Part shown: positions 24,299 through 32,696 of the stretch, piece by piece
Numbering within the stretch: position 1 is the first letter of the stretch
How the letters are laid out: each line of letters opens with the position of its first letter
Origin: Bacteroidales bacterium UBA3742
Lineage (GTDB): Bacteria; Bacteroidota; Bacteroidia; Bacteroidales; Paludibacteraceae
Direction of reading: 5' to 3'
Assembly (NCBI GenBank): GCA_002371785.1
Contig: DFGU01000091.1
Span: 1-39,576, forward strand
DNA: 39,576 nt
Made by a program: the position numbers and the translations under genes
The notes under the pieces: model-generated
What the model was told of the DNA's origin: nothing
What the model saw: the letters and a program-made list of their open reading frames with translations, nothing else
The model's database searches: none

Positions 24299-24387
24299 CG
24301 GAGAGTGAGGGATTCGAACCCCCGATACGACGTAATGCGTATACCGCATTTCGAGTGCGGCTCTTTCGACCACTCAGACAACTCTCC
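24299..24387 (-). tRNA. tRNA-Ser (anticodon CGA)
   Basis: An 89-nt class II tRNA. The acceptor stem is GGAGAGT with ACTCTCC, plus a discriminator G (24299). The anticodon stem CCGCA/TGCGG encloses the loop CTCGAAA, giving anticodon CGA, which reads UCG. A long variable arm and the T arm GGGGGTTCGAATCCC follow. CCA is not encoded. It has its own consensus promoter about 135 bp upstream and a terminator downstream. Partial copies of its 3' end recur at 24033, 23895 and 22044, so the locus has probably served as an integration target. Confidence 0.96.
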
Positions 24388-24461
24388 TTCGCCCTCGCGT
24401 TCGGCACACTCGGACACGGACTGAATCACAAATTCATTAGGGTCCTCGTGGCCTCCGCTCT

Positions 24462-24498
24462 TAAATCGAAATATCGCTTACGTTGGCATTTCGATTTA
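24462..24498. other. 11-bp inverted repeat in the tRNA-Ser leader
   Basis: TAAATCGAAAT (24462-24472) and ATTTCGATTTA (24488-24498), 15-nt loop. It lies in the transcribed leader between promoter and tRNA and may be a processing or attenuation hairpin. Otherwise 24388-24522 holds no gene. Confidence 0.7.
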
Positions 24499-24522
24499 GC
24501 ACTTCCGACGCGAAAGCGGGTG

Positions 24523-24554
24523 CAAAGGTACTGCTTTTTTACGACATACGCAAA
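24523..24554 (-). promoter_or_regulatory. Promoter of tRNA-Ser
   Basis: On the minus strand: TTTG (24554-24551), 20 nt, TACCTTTG (24530-24523). It lies between the porin gene's stop and the tRNA. Confidence 0.85.
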
Positions 24555-24591
24555 TTTTTTGCGTTTTTTTTTCGAAAAAAATGCGTAAAGA

Positions 24592-26043
24592 TCAGAAATT
24601 GTACTTTGTCATCAACTGTACGCGATGGTTCGTTACCCAGTGCAAGCCCTTATCAGCCAGACCTGTAGCGGCATTAACGCCCTGTTTAGAGTCGCCGTAC
24701 TGCACCGAGGTAAGTTCGTACTCCAGTCCCAACTGGAACTTACCCACCGAATACAACAAGGTAGGCGAGAGGCGGTACATGCGGTTCATATTGTTGGCAC
24801 GCGGATAGTAGAACATGTCCGCTTTGCCGTCAGTATTGGCATCCAGCAGGGCCTCTTTGGTTCCAAAATTGCGTACGTAGCCGGCGAAGAGGATACCTTG
24901 CAGCTTCTGCGGATGCTTGTCTTCCTGCGCACCCACCTTACCGCCATATACCAGGCTGATCCACGACGAAGAGGTACGCGTAGGCGTATATTCGTATGAG
25001 CCATCCGGATTAATAGCTTTCACTCCATATCCACCGTTCATATTCATATGCTCGCCTGCCTCAGCAAAAATAGTCTTTGCCTTCAGCGAGAACTCACCCT
25101 TCTTATACTGCAAGTACAGGAATGGGGAAGCGGTAGTGATTCGGTCCTTCACCGTAACAGACACTCCCTTAACGGTTCCAAGGTTGCGAGGTTTGATGCT
25201 CAGCACATCCGCTCCTGCGCGCAACGTTACACCACTCGGGTGATGAAACGAGAGGCCAAGGTATGCTTCCGGCGTCTTTCCATACAACATATAGTCTGCC
25301 GACTGCGAGTTGGGGCCGATAGACAAATACTGCATTTGCCAAAGGCCTGCCGCAGTGAGGGTGAAATACTTACCCAGACGGGCATCCAGACGCACCTGCG
25401 GCGAACGGTTGAAGGGTCCGAAGGGTGCGCCGCTGTTCAGCGAGATGACATCACACAGATCGGCAGCCATCGGGTGCCAAGCCTGACCGATAGTCAGGTC
25501 CACACGGGCGTAGTCCTTACCGCGAAGCATCGGCAGACTATCCCAACCGAGCTGCATATAGGCCTGACGCAAACGGAATTGTGCGGTACCGCTCACCGAG
25601 TGAGAACCCGTAAAATTGGTCATTGTACCTGTTTTGGTACTGAGTCCGGCATAGAAGTCCGCCTCAATCTTTCCGCTAAACTCCGTGTTACGCCACTTAT
25701 AGTCCACAATATTGAGTCCCACGCGCGTGGTGAGCGAGAGGAAACGGAAGGTAGACTGCGCGTTCAAGTCCTCACGCTCCACACCCGATGCAGCTGCCTC
25801 AGCCGGAGTCTGGTTCCAGTTCTCGTCCTTAGGCTGGTAGTTGTACATGTCGCCCGTACCGGACAACGACTCGCGGCTATCGTAGGTGAAATAGTTACGG
25901 ATGAAGCCGTAGGGCTTGAAGTGCTGTTTGAGGTGCGACTTGGCTGCCTCTTTCTTGGCCACCTTCACGCTGTCCTGCGCCGAAACCGGCAGCAGGAACA
26001 ACGCGCAAAGAGCCAAAACGATAAACTTTAACCTATGACCCAT
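24592..26043 (-). CDS. Outer-membrane beta-barrel porin-like protein
   Basis: A 483-residue protein with signal peptide MGHRLKFIVLALCALFLLPVSA. The mature protein begins with a Lys/Ala-rich helix and then the barrel (KPYGFIRNYFTYDSRES). Many alternating strands end in aromatic residues (TFRFLSLTTRVGLNI, FRLRQAYMQLGWDSL, QLGLEYELTSVQYG), and the C-terminus is VQLMTKYNF, with the terminal Phe typical of outer-membrane barrels. The overall look is of the Bacteroidetes/DcaP-like porins. The gene lies 15 bp after the DASS transporter, suggesting that the two make an outer-plus-inner-membrane uptake path for a dicarboxylate-like anion. That pairing is inferred from context. Confidence 0.8.
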   Translation of the reverse strand: MGHRLKFIVLALCALFLLPVSAQDSVKVAKKEAAKSHLKQHFKPYGFIRNYFTYDSRESLSGTGDMYNYQPKDENWNQTPAEAAASGVEREDLNAQSTFRFLSLTTRVGLNIVDYKWRNTEFSGKIEADFYAGLSTKTGTMTNFTGSHSVSGTAQFRLRQAYMQLGWDSLPMLRGKDYARVDLTIGQAWHPMAADLCDVISLNSGAPFGPFNRSPQVRLDARLGKYFTLTAAGLWQMQYLSIGPNSQSADYMLYGKTPEAYLGLSFHHPSGVTLRAGADVLSIKPRNLGTVKGVSVTVKDRITTASPFLYLQYKKGEFSLKAKTIFAEAGEHMNMNGGYGVKAINPDGSYEYTPTRTSSSWISLVYGGKVGAQEDKHPQKLQGILFAGYVRNFGTKEALLDANTDGKADMFYYPRANNMNRMYRLSPTLLYSVGKFQLGLEYELTSVQYGDSKQGVNAATGLADKGLHWVTNHRVQLMTKYNF

Positions 26044-26058
26044 AACCTTTAACCTTTA

Positions 26059-27468
26059 TTAGAATGGGAATAAGAGTATAACCGCATACGAAACAGCGAT
26101 ACCGAGCAGGCCGACAATCAGACCCACTTTCGCCATGTCGTTGGTCTTGATCAAACCGGTCGAAAAAGCGATTGCGTTCGGCGGAGTCGAAATAGGAAGG
26201 AGCATCGCAAACGAAGTGGAAGCAGCTACGCAGACAAGCAATGTTGTGACACCACCGAACGCGCCTAACTGCTCGTTCATGGCGGTTCCCACCACCGCTA
26301 AAATCGGTATAAGTAAGTTCGCGGCGGAAGAGTGAGAGATAAAGTTGGATAGTAACCATCCTAACAGACCGGAAATAACCAACACGGCAATAACTGACCA
26401 ACTTCCGAATGGGATAGATTCCACCAACGCTGCCGCCAAACCGGTCTTGTTGAGCGCAGTTCCGATAGCAAAACCACCGGCTACCATCCAGAGCACATGC
26501 CAGTCGATCTTCGCAAAATCATCGCGTTTGAAGATACCGAGAAGCGCGAATACACCGAACGGGATGAGGGCTACTACATTGGAATTCAGGTGAGTCAGCT
26601 CACCCGTCATCCACAGCAAGATCGTAGCGATAAAGGTAACGGTTACAACCCAGAACTGCCAATCCATCACATGGTGCTCATCCGGGTTTATGACGATCTT
26701 CACATCTTTTGCCTTGAAGGGGAACAGGAACATCAGCAACCACCATGCAAAAAGTATCATGATAATCACTACGGGCACAAAACGAATCATCCATGCCCCG
26801 AAGCCGATATTGATATCCATAGCCGCCAACTGACCGATAGCGATAGCATTAGGAGGTGTGCCGATAGGCGTACCCAGACCACCGATATTAGCTGCGATAG
26901 GAATAGACATCGCCAGGCTGACACGACCACCACCATCGACCGGCAACGTGCGGAGCACAGGTGCTAAGAATGCCAACATCATCGCAGCAGTAGCTGTATT
27001 GGACATGAACATAGACATCACACTAATGAGCGTCAGGAATCCCAGTAGCACCCATTTGGGGTTAGTGCCAAAAGGCTTGAGCAACACACGCGCCAGCACA
27101 ACATCCAGTCCCACTTTGCTCGCCGCGATAGCCAGTACAAAGCCGCCCAAGAAAAGCATGATAATCGGGTCGGCAAAAGCTGCCATCAATTCGCGGAAAT
27201 TCACCAGTTCGCCCATCGACTCGTTGGTCAGTCCCTTGTTGGAGACTGCCAAGAGCAACATAACGATAGTGGTGACAGAAGTTGCCCACGCCGGAATGAT
27301 CTCAAACATCCACATCAGCGCCGCATAAGCGAAGATGGCAATCGTACGCTGCTGAACGACCGTCAAGTTATCAATACCGAACGATGTGCTCGGCAAAAAC
27401 CACAGCAGAAGTACCACCAAGGATGTCAGCGGTGCCAAGACATATAGTTTTACGTTAAAATTTTTCAT
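26059..27468 (-). CDS. DASS/SLC13-family anion:sodium symporter
   Basis: A 469-residue inner-membrane transporter with about 11 membrane segments. The two family signatures are IAANIGGLGTPIGTPPNAIA in the first half and LLPISTPPNAIAFSTGLI in the second. These are the substrate- and sodium-binding hairpin motifs of the divalent anion:sodium symporter family (SdcS, VcINDY, CitT relatives). Likely substrates are succinate, fumarate, malate or related di- and tricarboxylates; the sequence does not choose between them. It lies 37 bp after rpiB and 15 bp before the porin gene. Confidence 0.9.
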   Translation of the reverse strand: MKNFNVKLYVLAPLTSLVVLLLWFLPSTSFGIDNLTVVQQRTIAIFAYAALMWMFEIIPAWATSVTTIVMLLLAVSNKGLTNESMGELVNFRELMAAFADPIIMLFLGGFVLAIAASKVGLDVVLARVLLKPFGTNPKWVLLGFLTLISVMSMFMSNTATAAMMLAFLAPVLRTLPVDGGGRVSLAMSIPIAANIGGLGTPIGTPPNAIAIGQLAAMDINIGFGAWMIRFVPVVIIMILFAWWLLMFLFPFKAKDVKIVINPDEHHVMDWQFWVVTVTFIATILLWMTGELTHLNSNVVALIPFGVFALLGIFKRDDFAKIDWHVLWMVAGGFAIGTALNKTGLAAALVESIPFGSWSVIAVLVISGLLGWLLSNFISHSSAANLLIPILAVVGTAMNEQLGAFGGVTTLLVCVAASTSFAMLLPISTPPNAIAFSTGLIKTNDMAKVGLIVGLLGIAVSYAVILLFPF

Positions 27469-27505
27469 ATTTCTGTAAACTCAAAACTCTAAACTTTCAA
27501 CTCTA

Positions 27506-27967
27506 TTAGTACACATTAGGATTTGCTAAATGATGAATACGGCGCTCGTAACGCTCTCCACCGTCATACGCGGTAGTGACAAACTCCTTAATAATATCCA
27601 GCGCCTTGTCGGGAGCTACATAGCCTGCCGGCAGGCAGAGAATGTTGGCATCGAAGAAACGACGTGCGTTCTCCGCCATGCGGGGTTCCCAACAGATAGT
27701 AGCACGTACATGCGGATGGGTGTTGGTAGCCATGCTCATACCGTTGCCGGTGAAGCAGAAGCCGATACCCAGATCGCATTCACCGCGCTCAACAGCGGTA
27801 GCCATCGGGTGTGCAAAATCAGGAAAATCACAGTTTTCCATAGAGTAGCATCCGAAATCATGCACTTTGGCACCTTCGCGCTCAAGATATAACTGAATCA
27901 TCGATTTCAGGCCAAAACCTGCGTGGTCGCTTGCCAATGCAATGTTCAATTCGTTTAATGGTTTCAT
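27506..27967 (-). CDS. rpiB: Ribose-5-phosphate isomerase B
   Basis: About 153 residues, RpiB/LacAB family; interconverts ribose-5-phosphate and ribulose-5-phosphate in the pentose phosphate pathway. Visible are the N-terminal ALASDHAGFGLK, the active-site GIGFCFTGNGMSMATN with Cys71, and the Arg/His motif THPHVRATICWEPRMAENAR. An ATG two codons further upstream (27973) exists; MKPLNELNIALASDHAG is preferred because it matches the family start. It lies between the YitT and DASS genes with gaps of about 25 and 37 bp. Confidence 0.93.
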   Translation of the reverse strand: MKPLNELNIALASDHAGFGLKSMIQLYLEREGAKVHDFGCYSMENCDFPDFAHPMATAVERGECDLGIGFCFTGNGMSMATNTHPHVRATICWEPRMAENARRFFDANILCLPAGYVAPDKALDIIKEFVTTAYDGGERYERRIHHLANPNVY

Positions 27968-27992
27968 ATACAAATCGTTATTTAGTTATTAT

Positions 27993-28976
27993 TTAGCGTT
28001 TTATCTTATCAAATCCGGCTCCGAAGACGCCGTTCACCTTGGCCAGGCTGATAAAGGCATTCGGATCAATCTGGTGGACGAGATGCAGGATCATCTGGCT
28101 CTCGGCCTTATGGGCCAAGACGGTCACCACCTTGACAGGCTCTTGGGAGTACCATCCTGTACCATCCAGCACCGTCACACCTCGGTTAACCTTCTGATTG
28201 ATAGCAGTAGCTATCTCAGCATAGTGGCGACTGTAGATGAGGACTTGCACCGACTGGTGGAGACGCGACATGATGGCATCCACCGCCGCGGTATAGCTCA
28301 CCGTCATACACACACCGCAGAGCACGCGCTTGATCTTCAGATAGACAATGCTCTGTCCCTCCGTCACCATGCCGGGCGGGATAGGCAGCAGGAAAGCCGA
28401 AAGGATAATGACAATGTCGCACAGCAGCATCATCTTACCCAGCGAAATATCGCGATAGTAGTTGACGATCATAGCCAGGATATCCGTACCGCCGGACGAT
28501 CCATTGCAAGCCATGACGATGCCCAGACTGAGTCCGAACACCACACCGCCTATGATAGCCCCCAGCCATGGGTCCTCAATCATCGGCTCAGGCAAGATAG
28601 GTATCACGCGATACCAGAACGAGATAGCCAGTACGCCCACTATCGTGCGGATGCAGAAACGCCATCCGACGGTCTTGACGGCAATGATGAGCAGGATGAG
28701 GTTGAATACCAGCGTGGTCAACCATACCGGCACCGCCCCGCCGTACTCCGGAAAGAGTGCGGGGAAAGCGCCCTGGGTAGCATAGTAGATGATGGAACAT
28801 ATACCGGTCAGGCCACCTCCTACAAAGGCATGCGGCAGAAAGACCCAGTTGACCATCAGCGCCATGGGGAAGATACCGAAGATAATCCCAAGGTACTCGA
28901 AGATGGTACGCAGGTGGTTGTCCTTCGGCGCGTTATGCGGGTTGGCAAAATCTCCTATGCGGGGTATCTTTACCAT
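27993..28976 (-). CDS. YitT-family membrane protein (DUF161/DUF2179)
   Basis: A 327-residue protein with about six hydrophobic helices in the first two thirds (LGIIFGIFPMALMVNWVFLP, GLTGICSIIYYAT, GAIIGGVVFGLSLGIVMACN) and GSSGGTDILAMIVNYYRDIS, the hallmark of YitT proteins. The C-terminal third is the soluble DUF2179 domain (VLDGTGWYSQEPVKVVTVLA, then IDPNAFISLAKVNGVFGAGF). The substrate of this family is unknown. The start overlaps the end of gcvP by 7 bp, so the two are likely co-translated; no link to glycine metabolism is established. Confidence 0.9.
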   Translation of the reverse strand: MVKIPRIGDFANPHNAPKDNHLRTIFEYLGIIFGIFPMALMVNWVFLPHAFVGGGLTGICSIIYYATQGAFPALFPEYGGAVPVWLTTLVFNLILLIIAVKTVGWRFCIRTIVGVLAISFWYRVIPILPEPMIEDPWLGAIIGGVVFGLSLGIVMACNGSSGGTDILAMIVNYYRDISLGKMMLLCDIVIILSAFLLPIPPGMVTEGQSIVYLKIKRVLCGVCMTVSYTAAVDAIMSRLHQSVQVLIYSRHYAEIATAINQKVNRGVTVLDGTGWYSQEPVKVVTVLAHKAESQMILHLVHQIDPNAFISLAKVNGVFGAGFDKIKR

Positions 28977-31783
28977 TTTGCTACCAGGTTACGATCGCCA
29001 AAACCGTTATCCACACGAGCTACGGGGATCCAGAACTTGGTCTGTGCTACCCACTCGGTCGGATAGATCGCCTTGCTACGCGGATAAGCATGGTGCCACT
29101 CGTCGGCAACTGCCTCATACTCCGGGTGCGGAGCGTTCAAGAGGACATTGTCCTTCGGATCAGCTTCGCCGCGCTCTATCTCGGCGATCTCCTCGCGTAT
29201 CTGAAGCATAACGTCGCAGAAGCGATCCAGCTCGGCCAGCGACTCCGACTCGGTAGGTTCAATCATGAGCGTACCGTGTACGGGGAAGGAGAGCGTAGGC
29301 GCATGGTAGCCGTAGTCCATGAGTCGCTTGGCGATGTCGGACTCGGTGATACCGATCTGGTGGAACTGGCGGCAGTCGAGTATCAACTCGTGCCCTACCC
29401 GTCCCTTCTCGCCGGTATAGACGATGCCGTATGCATCGCGCAGACGAGCCGCCAGATAGTTGGCCGATAGAATGGCAGCTGCTGTAGCGTCACGCAGGCC
29501 TTCGGCACCCATCATTGCGATGTAACCGTAGGAGATGAGTGCCATATTGGCGTTGCCATAGAGCGCCGCGCTGACGCGGTTGTGATCCTCCGTAGGCAAG
29601 CAGTCGGCCAAAGCCGCGGTGCAACAAACGGCACCTACGCCCGGTCCACCACCGCCGTGAGGCGATGCAAAGGTCTTATGCAGATTCAAGTGGCATACAT
29701 CGGCTCCGATAAAGGCCGGACAGGTGTAGCCTATCTGGGCATTCATATTGGCGCCGTCCATATAGACGAGTCCGCCGTTCTGATGGATGGTCTCGCACAT
29801 ACGGCGGATCGCCATCTCAAAAATACCGTGGGTAGAAGGATACGTGATCATGCAGCCGGCCAGGTTGTCCTTATGCTCCTCGGCCTTGGCGCACCAGTCC
29901 TGGATATCCGTATTACCGTGCTCATCACAACGTACCACCACGGGTAAGAAGCCGGCTTGTGCACACGAGGCAGGGTTGGTGCCATGGGCCGAAGCCGGGA
30001 TGAGCAGCACGTTACGATGGGCGGCATCGTGACGACGGTGATACTCACGTATCGTCACCAGGCCGGTATATTCGCCGGCTGCACCGGATGTAGGCTGCAG
30101 GTTGCAGGCATCAAATCCGGTGATGGCGCACAGTTGCTGCTCCAGTTCGCTCAAGAGGCCGCGATAGCCGGCCGTCTGATCGGCAGGTGCGAGCGGATGA
30201 ATACTGGTGAATCCCTGCATGGTGATAGGTATCATCGAGGCAGCGGGATTGAGCTTCATAGTGCACGAACCCAGCGGTATCATGGAGTGCGTGAGGGATA
30301 TATCCTTGCGGTCGAGACGCTTGATGTAACGCATCATTTCGGTCTCGGTATGGTAGCGTTGGAATACCTCGGCCTGCATATAGTCCACCTCGCGTACACG
30401 GCTCTCATCGATTGCCCAGCAACCGGCAAAGGCCTCTTCCGACTCCTCAGGTTGCGGCATCGCGCCGGCCAGTTCGGCAAAGAGCGTGATCAGGTCGTCC
30501 ATATCATCTACCGTGACGGTCTCGTCGATCGAGAGGCTCACGTAGCCGGGTTCGTCGTAATAGAAATTGAGTCCCCAGCTCTCGGCCGTCTCACGCAGCT
30601 GACTGATCTGGTCCTCGTCCATGGCAATACGCAGGGTGTCGAAGAACTCGGTATTTTCCTGGCGGAAGCCATAGGCCTGGAGCATTTCGTTGAGATAAGC
30701 GGCTTTGTGGTGGATCCCCTCGGCTATCTCGCGAACGCCTTCCGGTCCGTGATATACGCCGTAGAAGCCGGCCATCATAGCCGACAGGGCCTCGGCGGTA
30801 CAGATATTACTGGTGGCTTTCTCGCGCTTGATATGTTGTTCACGCGTCTGCAGGGCCAGGCGGTAGGCAGGACGCTCGTAGGCATCCTTGCTCAGACCGA
30901 TAATACGTCCTGGTAGGTCGCGCTTGTACTCGTCGCGGGTAGCCATATAGCCGGCGGTAGGACCGCCAAAGCCTACGGGCAGACCGAAGCGCTGGGCCGT
31001 ACCGCAATAGATATCGGCAGGCAGCGGACGCAGCAGGGCCATGGCCATAAGGTCGGCAATGACCGTAAAGCGCATCCCTTGGGCATGGCACTCGTCGATG
31101 AGCGCCGCGTAGTCCTCGATCGATCCGCATGCATTCGGCATCTGCACGATAGCGCCGAAGAAGTCGGCCGACGGGGTGAACTGCTCATAGCGACCTACCA
31201 CCAACTCGATGCCTTGTCCGGCTGCACGGGTGCGAAGTACACTGAGGGTGTTGGGCCATATGCGTTCGTCCACAAATACACGGCATACGCCGTTCTTCAC
31301 CTGCTCACGCGTACGCAAATTACGCATCATGGTGACGGCCTCGGCAGCCGCAGTAGCCTCGTCCAGGAGCGAGCAGTTAGCCAGGGGCAGACCGGTCAGG
31401 TCGCTGATCATGGTCTGGAAAACAAACAGGGCTTCCAGGCGTCCTTGACTCACCTCGGCCTGGTAGGGCGTATACGAGGTGTACCAAACGGGGTTCTCCA
31501 ACACGTTGCGCTGGATGACAGCAGGCATGATCGTGCCGTACCAACCGCGTCCGATGAGGCTGCGATACATGTCGTTCTCATTAGCCAGTTGCTGCATGTT
31601 GACCAGGTGCTCCTGCTCGGTTAGCGGCTCCGGCAAATCCAGCGGCTCGGGCATCAGGATGTCGGCCGGCATGGTCTCATGAATGAGCTGATCAATAGAC
31701 TCGGCGCCAATAGCGCGCAACATTTTCTCTTGGTCCTTCTGGGTGAGGCCAATATGCCTCGAGGAAAGATAGTTTGCTTTCAC
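28970..31783 (-). CDS. gcvP: Glycine dehydrogenase (decarboxylating), P protein
   Basis: About 937 residues, single-chain GcvP. In the glycine cleavage system it decarboxylates glycine with PLP and passes the aminomethyl group to lipoyl-GcvH. The PLP lysine lies in NLHKTFASPHGGGGPGVG. Other family blocks are HIGLTQKDQEKML at the N-terminus, LPSTSGAAGEY-like QPTSGAAGEYTGL, and IPASAHGTNPASC. The frame extends to 31813, but that stretch overlaps the promoter's -7 box; the GTG at 31783 (VKANYLSSRHIGLTQ) is the likely start. The T, H and L genes are not in the window. It leads a five-gene run. Confidence 0.95.
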   Translation of the reverse strand: MKANYLSSRHIGLTQKDQEKMLRAIGAESIDQLIHETMPADILMPEPLDLPEPLTEQEHLVNMQQLANENDMYRSLIGRGWYGTIMPAVIQRNVLENPVWYTSYTPYQAEVSQGRLEALFVFQTMISDLTGLPLANCSLLDEATAAAEAVTMMRNLRTREQVKNGVCRVFVDERIWPNTLSVLRTRAAGQGIELVVGRYEQFTPSADFFGAIVQMPNACGSIEDYAALIDECHAQGMRFTVIADLMAMALLRPLPADIYCGTAQRFGLPVGFGGPTAGYMATRDEYKRDLPGRIIGLSKDAYERPAYRLALQTREQHIKREKATSNICTAEALSAMMAGFYGVYHGPEGVREIAEGIHHKAAYLNEMLQAYGFRQENTEFFDTLRIAMDEDQISQLRETAESWGLNFYYDEPGYVSLSIDETVTVDDMDDLITLFAELAGAMPQPEESEEAFAGCWAIDESRVREVDYMQAEVFQRYHTETEMMRYIKRLDRKDISLTHSMIPLGSCTMKLNPAASMIPITMQGFTSIHPLAPADQTAGYRGLLSELEQQLCAITGFDACNLQPTSGAAGEYTGLVTIREYHRRHDAAHRNVLLIPASAHGTNPASCAQAGFLPVVVRCDEHGNTDIQDWCAKAEEHKDNLAGCMITYPSTHGIFEMAIRRMCETIHQNGGLVYMDGANMNAQIGYTCPAFIGADVCHLNLHKTFASPHGGGGPGVGAVCCTAALADCLPTEDHNRVSAALYGNANMALISYGYIAMMGAEGLRDATAAAILSANYLAARLRDAYGIVYTGEKGRVGHELILDCRQFHQIGITESDIAKRLMDYGYHAPTLSFPVHGTLMIEPTESESLAELDRFCDVMLQIREEIAEIERGEADPKDNVLLNAPHPEYEAVADEWHHAYPRSKAIYPTEWVAQTKFWIPVARVDNGFGDRNLVAKW

Positions 31784-31810
31784 GATAATAAAAAATTTGC
31801 TATTTGGGCG

Positions 31811-31841
31811 CAAAGATACAAAAAATTATTGAGGTGGTAAA
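31811..31841 (-). promoter_or_regulatory. Promoter of the gcvP run
   Basis: On the minus strand: -33 TTT (31841-31839), 20 nt, TATCTTTG (31818-31811). It decides against any gcvP start upstream of about 31800. Confidence 0.75.
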
Positions 31842-31920
31842 ATTTTTTTTAAAAATTCTATACTTTCCTGCAGAAAGCGTACAGAAAATGCACTTTTTTG
31901 ACAAAAAAAGCAGGTTTTTC

Positions 31921-31951
31921 TTGCGTATGTTAATTATTTATTGTACCTTTG
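31921..31951 (+). promoter_or_regulatory. Promoter of the Crp/Fnr-type regulator
   Basis: TTG at 31921-31923, 20 nt, TACCTTTG at 31944-31951, about 46 bp before the ATG. It diverges from the gcvP promoter, the two -7 boxes being about 125 bp apart. Confidence 0.85.
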
Positions 31952-31997
31952 CACCACGGATTCCAGGTATGGGTCCGCCGACTGGTATATTTAAGGC

Positions 31998-32696
31998 ATG
32001 AAGAAAAAGGTAGTTGACTACAAAAAACTTTGGGAATTAAATCCCGTGTGGGACGTACTGACCGACGAAGAAAAGAGTTGGTTGGACGGTCGTGTAGAGA
32101 TAGTACATTATGCGAAGAACGAACTGATCCACTCGGAGGGCGATCGGCCCGATAGGATGTGGGTGCTCATCAGCGGCAAGGTACGTATCTACAAGGAGGG
32201 TGTTGGTCAGCGTGCGCAGATCATACGCCTCCTGAAGCCCTACGATTTCTTTGGTTTTCGCGCCGTGATAGCCGGCGACACCTATACCTCGTGCGCCAGT
32301 GCGTTCGAGCCCTGTGAGGTATATGCCATCCGCGGCATTGACTTCAAGGCCCTGCTCCAGGAGAACAACACCTTCTGCTACAAATTTGTTCAGGCTCTGG
32401 CTACCGACCTGGCTGTTGCCGAGATCCAGACGATCAACCTCACGCAAAAGCATATCCGCGGCCGTCTGGCCGATTCGCTCATCACGATGCGCAAGAAGTA
32501 CGGCTACAACGAAGACGGCTGCACCCTGGCGCTCTATATCAGTCGTGAGGACCTGGCCAACATGTCAAACATGACGACCAACAATGCCATCCGTACGCTT
32601 AGCCAGTTTGCCCAAGAGGGACTGGTCAGTGTAGATGGACGTAAGATTAAGGTGCTGAACGAAGAGGAGCTAAAGCATATCTCCCGCATCGGTTAA
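31998..32696 (+). CDS. Crp/Fnr-family transcriptional regulator
   Basis: A 232-residue regulator. Residues about 20-135 are the cyclic-nucleotide-binding-type beta roll (RMWVLISGKVRIYKEGVGQR, then FFGFRAVIAGDTYTSCASAF). The C-terminal 75 residues are the winged helix (LYISREDLANMSNMTTNNAI, then RTLSQFAQEGLVSVDGRKIKVLN). The Arg-Thr/Ser signature of cAMP-binding Crp and the N-terminal Cys cluster of Fnr are absent, so the ligand is unknown. The gene is divergent from gcvP, and control of that promoter is possible but unproven. Its stop overlaps the stop of the convergent M23 peptidase gene by 4 bp. Confidence 0.92.
   Translation: MKKKVVDYKKLWELNPVWDVLTDEEKSWLDGRVEIVHYAKNELIHSEGDRPDRMWVLISGKVRIYKEGVGQRAQIIRLLKPYDFFGFRAVIAGDTYTSCASAFEPCEVYAIRGIDFKALLQENNTFCYKFVQALATDLAVAEIQTINLTQKHIRGRLADSLITMRKKYGYNEDGCTLALYISREDLANMSNMTTNNAIRTLSQFAQEGLVSVDGRKIKVLNEEELKHISRIG

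Noticed and set aside
23964..24308. 114-codon + strand frame between the hydrolase and tRNA-Ser
   Set aside because: It crosses several terminator hairpins and runs into the tRNA gene; composition is not protein-like.
31784..31813. Longer gcvP start at 31813
   Set aside because: That codon (TTG) lies inside the -7 box of the promoter, so it cannot be part of the message.
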